This document shows, piece by piece, positions 57,776 to 64,000 of a stretch of 64,000 nucleotides of DNA; positions within the stretch are counted from its first letter, which is position 1, and each line of letters begins with the position of its first letter. The position numbers and the translations under genes are program-made. This DNA comes from Mycobacterium sp. GTDB lineage: Bacteria > Actinomycetota > Actinomycetes > Mycobacteriales > Mycobacteriaceae. The DNA lies in the NCBI GenBank assembly GCA_016197405.1, contig JACPVR010000004.1:248001-312000 (forward strand). Reading direction: 5' to 3'. Below the pieces are notes generated by a model. The model had not been told where the DNA came from and did not search any database. It saw only the letters and a list, made by a program, of their open reading frames with translations.

Positions 57776-59112
57776 CGGTGGAGATGACGCCGTCCACGCC
57801 GGTTCGCCCGGCCCGCTTGCCACAGAAGCGCCGGCTGGCCGCGGTGCCGAATGCCCCGACCCGGCAGGCCCTAGAGCCGGTGAAGGTCGCGATCCTCGGG
57901 ATCAACTACTGGCCGGAACCGACCGGAATCGCCCCTTACACGACGGGTCTGGCTGCCGGCCTGACTGCCCGCGGCCACGATGTCCGGGTATTGACCGGAT
58001 GTCCGCACTATCCGCAATGGGAGCGGATGGGAGTCGGCGGGGGGTTGCGCCGCGACGACGACATCGACGGAGTGCGGGTCCGCCGGCTCAACCACTACGT
58101 GCCCTCCGGCAAGTCCTGGTTCGGCCGTGCGGGGATGGAATTGACCTTCGGGCTTCAGCTGCTGACCAGCAGCTGGGGCCGACCCGAGGTCGTCCTGTGC
58201 GTCACGCCGACGCTGTTGGCGTCATCGATAGCAGTGGCCAGGGTCAGATGCACGTGGCGCAGGCCGGCACTGGGCATCCTGGTGCACGACCTCTACGGCA
58301 GGGGCGCCATGGAGACCGGAATCGGCTCGCGCACCGTCAGTCGAGGTCTCGGCGCGCTGGAGTCGGCGACGTTGCGGGCCGCCGACGACATCGCGGTGAT
58401 CCATACCGGATTCGCGGCTGGTCTGGTCCGCGACTTGAGAGTCGAAGCGCGCCGGATCAGGGAGATCCGGAACTGGAACCACGTCGGCGCTCCGGACCCT
58501 CTGGCGAGTAACGCATTCCGCAAGGCGCATGGCTGGGCGCAAGACGATGTCATCGTTCTGCACGCGGGCAATATGGGACACAAGCAGGGTTTGGGGAATG
58601 TGATCGCGGCCGCGGAACTTGCTGCCCGCCTGGGCAGTCGGGTGCGGTTCGTCTTACTCGGTGACGGAAATCAGCGATTCAGTCTGCAGCAGGCAGCGGC
58701 GGGGCTGGCGAATCTGGAGTTTCTGCCACCGGTGAGCGAGGCCGACTTTCCCGCCGCGTTGGGCGCCGCCGACGTGTTGTTGGTCAACGAACGTCCCGGT
58801 GTCTCGCAGATGGCGGTGCCGAGCAAGTTGACCTCCTACTTCCGGTCGGGAAAACCGGTGCTGGCGGCCACGGATTCGTGCGGGCTGACCGCCTCGGAAT
58901 TGGCGGCCTCCGGTGCCGGGGTGTGCGTCCCGGCCGACCGGCCCGATCTGCTGTTGCGCGAGGCGTTGCGATTGGCCTCTGACCCGGTCCTCGCCCTGCA
59001 ACTGGGCTCGCTGGGCAGGCAGTACTGCGATGCGCAACTGTCCGAAGAAGCGGCGCTGGACCGATACGAACAGTGGATAATCGACCTCGTCGATGCGCGC
59101 AGGCGGGGGTGA
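57772..59112 (+). CDS. Glycosyltransferase, WcaI-like (GT4)
   Basis: A 446-residue GT-B glycosyltransferase. It opens with VAILGINYWPEPTGIAPYTTG near residue 42, as in colanic acid WcaI-type enzymes, and the second half has HAGNMGHKQGLGNVIAAA and VNERPGVSQMAVPSKLTSYF. It probably adds a sugar (fucose or similar) from a nucleotide donor to the lipid-linked chain at the cytoplasmic face. ATG 57772 overlaps the preceding stop; the frame going back to 57601 is shadow. Its stop overlaps the frameshifted start region of gmd. Confidence 0.85.
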   Translation: MTVEMTPSTPVRPARLPQKRRLAAVPNAPTRQALEPVKVAILGINYWPEPTGIAPYTTGLAAGLTARGHDVRVLTGCPHYPQWERMGVGGGLRRDDDIDGVRVRRLNHYVPSGKSWFGRAGMELTFGLQLLTSSWGRPEVVLCVTPTLLASSIAVARVRCTWRRPALGILVHDLYGRGAMETGIGSRTVSRGLGALESATLRAADDIAVIHTGFAAGLVRDLRVEARRIREIRNWNHVGAPDPLASNAFRKAHGWAQDDVIVLHAGNMGHKQGLGNVIAAAELAARLGSRVRFVLLGDGNQRFSLQQAAAGLANLEFLPPVSEADFPAALGAADVLLVNERPGVSQMAVPSKLTSYFRSGKPVLAATDSCGLTASELAASGAGVCVPADRPDLLLREALRLASDPVLALQLGSLGRQYCDAQLSEEAALDRYEQWIIDLVDARRRG

Positions 59113-60129
59113 ACAGTTAAGCGAGCTCTGATAACGGGAATAACCGGCCAGGATGGCTCCTACCTGGCTGAGCTGTTGTTGAGCAAAGGGTACGAAGTGC
59201 ACGGCGTCATTCGCCGGGCGTCGACGTTCAACACCCGGCGCATCGAGCACCTCTATGTCGACCCGCACGAGTCCTCGGCCCGGCTGCTGTTGCACTACGG
59301 CGATCTGGTCGACGGATCCCGGATGTCGGTTCTGCTCGCACAGGTCCGCCCGGACGAGATCTACCATCTGGCATCTCAGTCACACGTGCGGGTGAGCTTT
59401 GATGAGCCCGAATACACCTCCAATGCAACGGGTTTGGGTACGGTGCGGCTGCTGGAAGCGGTCCGCCAGACCGGGTTGGACTGTCGCTTCTATCAAGCCT
59501 CGAGCTCGGAGATGTTCGGTTCGTCGCCACCCCCGCAGAACGAGGACACCCCGCTTCAACCAAGGTCGCCTTACGGGACCGCGAAGGTTTTCGCGCACTG
59601 GACGACCAAGAACTATCGCGAGGCCTACGGCATGTACGCGGTGAGCGGAATCCTGTTCAACCACGAGTCACCAAGACGGGGTGAGACTTTCGTGACGCGG
59701 AAGATCTCCCGTGCGGTGGCCCGCATCCGGGCCGGCCTCGACGAGCATCTCTGGGTCGGCAACATCGATGCTGTGCGCGATTGGGGTTACGCCCCGGAAT
59801 ACGTCGAAGGTATGTGGCGGATGCTGCAGGCCGACGAGCCCGATGACTACGTTCTGGCCACTGGTGACGCTTACACGGTGCGCGACTTCCTGGCGTTGGC
59901 GTTCGACGAGGTCGGCCTGGACTGGGAACGCCACGTGCGATTCGACGAACGCTATCTGCGACCTAGCGAAGTCGACGCTGTCGTCGGTGATGCATCGAAG
60001 GCCAAATCGATGCTGGGCTGGGAACCCCAGGTCCGGACACCGGAGCTGGTCCGGATCATGGTCAACGCCGACATCAAGGCCCTCGATGACGATTCGATCG
60101 ACCGTCCTTCACTACCCGACTGGTCATAG
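59109..60129 (+). CDS. gmd: GDP-mannose 4,6-dehydratase, frameshift at the N-terminus
   Basis: An SDR-type dehydratase of about 340 residues. The fold's cofactor loop TGITGQDG is encoded from about 59134. Later motifs are SSSEMFG (near 59500) and [10 protein letters not shown], the YxxxK catalytic site. It converts GDP-mannose to the 4-keto-6-deoxy form for GDP-fucose. The normal start would be GTG 59109, overlapping the previous stop, but a TAA follows three codons later; one base fewer around 59117-59118 restores MNSKRALITG. The only in-frame alternative before the Rossmann loop is CTG or ATA. Canonical starts such as TTG 59176 would lose the cofactor site. Confidence 0.85.
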
Positions 60130-60138
60130 GTAGACCGA

Positions 60139-61476
60139 ATGGTTCTGAGCCGCCGCGACTTCCTCACGTGGAGTGCCGTGCTGGCGGCTGGTGCGGTCAC
60201 CGGCGTGGGGGGTGCTTGCAGCGCCAAACCCGCACGACAGGCCGCCGCTCCGGAGCCGCAGGAACTGATGAAGGTCGGCCTGTACACCTGGGAGGAGATC
60301 ACCTACCTACCCAGACAGACCGAGTGGCTGGCGCTGGCCTACGCCAGGGCCGGTGTGATGACCGACCCGCTCATGACGTTCTGCGTCGAGCACACCATCG
60401 ACGTGCTGTTGAACGTCAGTCCGGCGGCGGACCGTACGACATTCGGCACCGACGCGGAGTTCGTCGCGGCGTATGTGGCGCAGGTCGACCAGGCGCTACG
60501 GCGATACGGACCCAAGGGGACGTTCTGGGGCGAGAATCCCGGGATGCGCTACCGGCCGATAACGCAGCTGGAGGTCTGCAACGAACCCAACTTCGGCTAC
60601 GGGTTCAGCGGATCGCCGGAAGAGATCGTCGCGGTGTACGCACAGGTCCTGATCCAGACATACCGGCACATCAAGTCGGCGTGGCCCGAGGTCACGGTGG
60701 TCGGATTCGCGGCCGGGGGCGCATCGAATGCGGCACCGGACTTCATCTCCGCATCGTTCGCCGCGTTGAAGGCCGCGGGCGACCTGAACTGTTTCGACGT
60801 GGTCGCGTTCCATCCCTATACGTCGAACAAGCCGCCAGAGCAGACCATCGTGGAAAGCTGGGGCAGCTGGTCGGGTCAGGAATCCATCGATGCCATCCAG
60901 CAGATCATGCTGGAGCACGGCATCAACAAGCCGCTATGGATCACCGAGGTCGGCTATCAGATCTCCCAGGCCGACGGCGGGATGTTCGCGGTGACAACCC
61001 TGGATTCGTCCGGTCAGCCCGACACCGTGACGCCGGCACAGCAGGCCGCGTACACCATCCGAGTCAATATGGCCGCGGCTCGATACGACATCCCGCGGGT
61101 CTATCACATGTTCGCCCTGGACAGTGACAACTACAACGGCGGCTGGTTCGGTCTGGCCCCGGCCAACGATCCGCGACCGGTGGCGGTCGCGATGCGACAG
61201 GTCATCCAACTCCTCAGCGGCGCAACTTATCTGGAGATCGTGCTGGACGGCAGTGACGATCTGGCCAAGCCCTTCGCCTACCGGTTCACCACCCCGCGCG
61301 GATCGGTGCTGGTCGCATGGTGTCAGCTACCGGCCAGCTACAACCTGAAGCTCGATGCGGGCACCCGGACGGTCGTCACCGACATGCTCGGCAACCAGAT
61401 CGCCACCACCGCAGACACCACATACGAAGCGGCACTGTCGGAGACGCCGATCTTCCTGCACTCCACCCCGGCTTGA
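60139..61476 (+). CDS. Tat-exported glycoside hydrolase-like lipoprotein
   Basis: A 445-residue protein. The N-terminus has the twin-arginine motif SRRDFLTWSAVLAAGAV and a lipobox-like VGGAC at Cys30. The mature part is a clan A TIM-barrel glycoside hydrolase by pattern: acid/base Glu in LEVCNEPNFGYG, nucleophile Glu in LWITEVGYQ. The family number cannot be told. It would act outside the cell, for example in trimming or releasing the polysaccharide made by the cluster. ATG 60139 starts nine bases after gmd. Confidence 0.8.
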   Translation: MVLSRRDFLTWSAVLAAGAVTGVGGACSAKPARQAAAPEPQELMKVGLYTWEEITYLPRQTEWLALAYARAGVMTDPLMTFCVEHTIDVLLNVSPAADRTTFGTDAEFVAAYVAQVDQALRRYGPKGTFWGENPGMRYRPITQLEVCNEPNFGYGFSGSPEEIVAVYAQVLIQTYRHIKSAWPEVTVVGFAAGGASNAAPDFISASFAALKAAGDLNCFDVVAFHPYTSNKPPEQTIVESWGSWSGQESIDAIQQIMLEHGINKPLWITEVGYQISQADGGMFAVTTLDSSGQPDTVTPAQQAAYTIRVNMAAARYDIPRVYHMFALDSDNYNGGWFGLAPANDPRPVAVAMRQVIQLLSGATYLEIVLDGSDDLAKPFAYRFTTPRGSVLVAWCQLPASYNLKLDAGTRTVVTDMLGNQIATTADTTYEAALSETPIFLHSTPA

Positions 61477-61501
61477 CGCACAACCCCGAAGGCGCGGCGC
61501 G

Positions 61502-62983
61502 CTACATCGCCTCGTCGACGACCGGTTCACCGACCGCGACGGGTTGTCCGCCGCCGAGCCGCTTGACCAGGTGCACGAGTTCGTTGAGCAGAGCGGGGTG
61601 CGCCAGACGCAGCACCAGTGCCCCGACGCCCACCGACGCGGCCAACCCCGTCACCAGTACCGCAGATTCGTGACCCGCGATCGTCACGGCGATGACCAGA
61701 TATGTTCCCGCCATCCACGCCGCGACATGTGTCGCGGGCATCAACAAGGCGATCTGTCCACGCAGTGGCAACGCCAGCAGGTGACGTCGCAGGAACCACT
61801 CCACCGGCAGCAGGAGTGCGGTGGACGCCGTGTAGCCGACAGCCACACCGAAGGGGCCGAACGGCAGACCGGCAACGATGCCCGCTGTCGCGGTGAGGGT
61901 GGTCAGCCAGGCGTAGCGCAGATTGAGCTTGTCTCGTCCCAGACCGAGTACGAGTGCGGTGGTGGAGGATTGGTAGATGGCCTGGAGCGCACCAGCCAAC
62001 GCCAGCACCTGGACGATCGGGATTGCGGGCTCCCACTGGGGGCCGAACACCATCGCCACCAATTGCGGCGCGGCGGCGGCAACGAGCGCCATGGCAGGAA
62101 GCGCCGCCATGGCCACGGCGCGGGTGGTGCGGGCCAGCTCGGCGCGCAGGGCGTCCAGATCGTGCGCGAGCCGGGAGAAGGCGGGGAAGAGCACTGTCGC
62201 CACGGTGGACAGTGCCAGCTGCACCGGTAGCAGCAACAGGCGGTACGCCAGCCCGTAGAACGCCAGCGCCTGCGGTCCCTGGACACGGCCCACCAAGAGA
62301 TTGTCGATATTGCGCGATAGTGAGTTGATCAGCAGCCCGGCGGCGAAGGCGCGCCCCGAGAACGCCGCGATGGCGCGCAACTGGCGCAGGTGCAGATTCG
62401 GCCGCCACCCGGCGCCGAACATCAGCATGGCTGCCAGCAGCACGATGTCGGTGCCGACAACCTGCGCCACCACGGCCCAATATCCACCACCGGTGATCGC
62501 CACGGAAACCCCGATGACGCCGCCGGCGAGGGCTGCGACGATGTCCGAGATTCCGATGGTGCGAAAGTCCATCTCCCTGATGAGCATCGCCCGCGGTGTG
62601 ACGGTTGCGGCCCGCAGCACCAGACTCGGTGCGAAGACGATCAGGATCAACGTCAGTTCCGGGGTGCGCATGAACGACGCCCAGAACGGTGCGATGGCCA
62701 GGGTCAAAGCGGTCAACGTGGCGCCGACGGCGAGATTGACCGAGACGACGACGCCCGGCATGTCCGGATCGACCTCCTTGCGCTGGATCAGCGCGCTGGA
62801 GAAGCCCTGGTCCACCAGTAGGCCGATGATGCCGATATAGACCAGGGCCTGTGCGACGATGCCGAAGTCGTCAGGGCCGACGAGCCTGGCCAGCACGATG
62901 GTGAACAGTGAGCGCGCCAATTCACGGCCCACAACCGAAATTCCGCTCCACCGCATACCCGCCGAGAGTGTCCGATCAGCCAT
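61502..62983 (-). CDS. Polysaccharide flippase (Wzx/MOP family)
   Basis: A 493-residue polytopic membrane protein with about 12-14 hydrophobic helices, related to Wzx/oligosaccharide flippases (LVGPDDFGIVAQALVYIGIIG and GFSSALIQR near the N-terminus). It would carry lipid-linked repeat units across the membrane. ATG 62983 is chosen because the longer frame (to 63064) overlaps the GDP-fucose synthase; the genes overlap by eight bases. It converges with the hydrolase gene. Confidence 0.88.
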   Translation of the reverse strand: MADRTLSAGMRWSGISVVGRELARSLFTIVLARLVGPDDFGIVAQALVYIGIIGLLVDQGFSSALIQRKEVDPDMPGVVVSVNLAVGATLTALTLAIAPFWASFMRTPELTLILIVFAPSLVLRAATVTPRAMLIREMDFRTIGISDIVAALAGGVIGVSVAITGGGYWAVVAQVVGTDIVLLAAMLMFGAGWRPNLHLRQLRAIAAFSGRAFAAGLLINSLSRNIDNLLVGRVQGPQALAFYGLAYRLLLLPVQLALSTVATVLFPAFSRLAHDLDALRAELARTTRAVAMAALPAMALVAAAAPQLVAMVFGPQWEPAIPIVQVLALAGALQAIYQSSTTALVLGLGRDKLNLRYAWLTTLTATAGIVAGLPFGPFGVAVGYTASTALLLPVEWFLRRHLLALPLRGQIALLMPATHVAAWMAGTYLVIAVTIAGHESAVLVTGLAASVGVGALVLRLAHPALLNELVHLVKRLGGGQPVAVGEPVVDEAM

Positions 62984-63959
62984 GTGCACCTCCGGTCCGC
63001 TCGGCGACGGTCCGCCCGCGGTAGTCGTCCTGATGAGCGAGGAACCATTCGTATGTCTGCACAATCCCTTGTCGCAGTGTGGTTTCAGCTGTCCACCCCA
63101 GGTTCTCCAGGCGTTTCACGTCGAGGAGTTTGCGTGGCGTCCCGTCCGGCTTGGAGTGATCCCAGCTGATCTGACCGCCGAACCCGACGATCTCGGCGAC
63201 CAACTGCGCCAACTCCGCGATGGCGATATCGGTGCCGGTTCCGATGTTGACCGGGGATTCCTGATCGTAGGTGTCGAGCAGGAAGTGGCACGCGTCGGCC
63301 AGATCGTCGACGTAGAGGAACTCCCGTCTGGGTGCACCGCTTCCCCAACAGGTCACCGACTCCGCGCCACGCCTGGCGGCATCATGGAAACGGCGTATCA
63401 ACGCCGGCAGAACGTGGCTGTCCGCCGGATCGAAGTTGTCGCCGGGCCCGTAGAGGTTGGATGGCATCACGGCGAAATAGGACAGCCCGTACTGCTTCCG
63501 GATCGCGGCGATCTGCGCGATGCCGGCGATCTTCGCGACGGCGTAAGCCTCGTTCGTCGGCTCCAGCGGACCTGTCATGAGGGCGTCTTCGCGGATCGGC
63601 TGATCGGCGAACTTCGGGTAGATGCAACTTGATCCGAGGAACAGGAAACGCGGTACGCCGGCGGCAACGGCGCTGTCGAGCAGATTGACCTGTACGCGTA
63701 GGTTGTCGGAGATGAACGTTGCCGGCCGGGTGGAGTTTGCGACGATACCGCCGACGCGTGCTGCTGCGGCGATCACCACGTCCGGCTGGACCTCCCGGAA
63801 GAAGTCCGCGGTCGCTCGCGCATCACGAAGGTCGAGTTCGGCCGAGCCTCGGCCCAGCAGGTTCGGGTAGCCGAGACCGGTGAAGTGCCGCCAGAGCGCC
63901 GATCCCACCAAACCTCGGTGTCCGGCGATGAAGATCCGCGATTGCGGTGTCAGTTGCAA
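62976..63959 (-). CDS. fcl: GDP-L-fucose synthase (GDP-4-keto-6-deoxymannose 3,5-epimerase-reductase)
   Basis: A 327-residue SDR. The cofactor loop is IAGHRGLVGSAL near residue 11, the catalytic part LGSSCIYP near 108 and YAVAKIAG near 136 (Tyr/Lys). It completes GDP-L-fucose from the GMD product. TTG 63959 is preceded by GGAGAGG six bases upstream, which supports this start. It is the first gene of the minus-strand pair with the flippase. Confidence 0.92.
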   Translation of the reverse strand: MQLTPQSRIFIAGHRGLVGSALWRHFTGLGYPNLLGRGSAELDLRDARATADFFREVQPDVVIAAAARVGGIVANSTRPATFISDNLRVQVNLLDSAVAAGVPRFLFLGSSCIYPKFADQPIREDALMTGPLEPTNEAYAVAKIAGIAQIAAIRKQYGLSYFAVMPSNLYGPGDNFDPADSHVLPALIRRFHDAARRGAESVTCWGSGAPRREFLYVDDLADACHFLLDTYDQESPVNIGTGTDIAIAELAQLVAEIVGFGGQISWDHSKPDGTPRKLLDVKRLENLGWTAETTLRQGIVQTYEWFLAHQDDYRGRTVAERTGGAHG

Positions 63960-64000
63960 ACTCAGCCTCTCCGGTCGTTCAGTGCGTGATCTCGGGTACT

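Overview
The window is high-GC actinobacterial DNA, almost fully coding, with many GTG/TTG starts and many 1-14 base gene overlaps. Gene order matches the cholesterol-catabolism locus of Mycobacterium (M. tuberculosis Rv3540c-Rv3575c). Extra transport and sugar genes suggest a fast-growing environmental mycobacterium (Mycolicibacterium, M. smegmatis-like). Species is not resolvable from sequence alone. I see no rRNA, tRNA, insertion sequence, prophage or CRISPR array.

Layout. (1) 1-4221, minus strand: pxpA, a metallo-beta-lactamase-fold gene, an ArsB/NhaD-type permease and a penicillin-binding lipoprotein cut by the window edge. (2) 4270-8052, plus: a zinc ABC transporter (znuA-znuC-znuB) behind a Zur-type palindrome, then a LacI regulator. 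(3) 8049-17204: otsB, kstR, fadE34, a secreted Rv3572-like protein, kshB and the ring A/B operon hsaA-hsaD-hsaC-hsaB, with KstR boxes in the divergent intergenic regions. (4) 17218-21465: genes not in the M. tuberculosis order as I recall it: a secreted peptide, a lipase-like hydrolase, a LysR regulator and a transporter/3-hydroxybutyrate dehydrogenase pair. (5) 21479-39154: the ring C/D (HIP) regulon, namely aspB-like, fadE33-32-31, fadD3, fadE30, ipdF, kstR2, fadA6, an NDMA-dependent alcohol dehydrogenase, a SatD/membrane-protein pair, ipdC-ipdB-ipdA-echA20 and two SDR genes, with two clear KstR2 palindromes. (6) 39151-48894: a histidine phosphatase, ddn, a small NTF2-like gene, fadA5, then the side-chain operon cyp125-fadE28-fadE29-chsH2-chsH1-ltp2, also with KstR boxes. 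(7) 48881-51738: two GAF-ANTAR proteins and a LuxR-type regulator with a degenerate receiver. (8) 51984-63959: an exopolysaccharide cluster with a GlmS paralogue, two phosphoglycosyltransferases (one fused to a WecG-type glycosyltransferase), a WcaI-type glycosyltransferase, GDP-mannose dehydratase, a Tat-exported glycoside hydrolase, a flippase and GDP-fucose synthase.

How it works together. FadE34, FadA5, Cyp125 and the FadE28/29-ChsH-Ltp2 set shorten the sterol side chain. KshB (with KshA, not here) and HsaABCD open rings B and A. FadD3, FadE30-33, the Ipd proteins, EchA20 and FadA6 degrade the remaining two rings. KstR and KstR2 repress these blocks. The polysaccharide cluster appears to build a fucose-containing, lipid-linked repeat unit, with possible control by the neighbouring regulators.

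The oddest features are a SatD-like/membrane two-gene unit inside the ipd operon, a 61-bp tandem repeat that makes mini-genes ending in the FadA5 C-terminus, a frameshifted gmd start, the PGT-WecG fusion, and a response regulator without its phosphoacceptor aspartate that overlaps a 34-codon upstream ORF.
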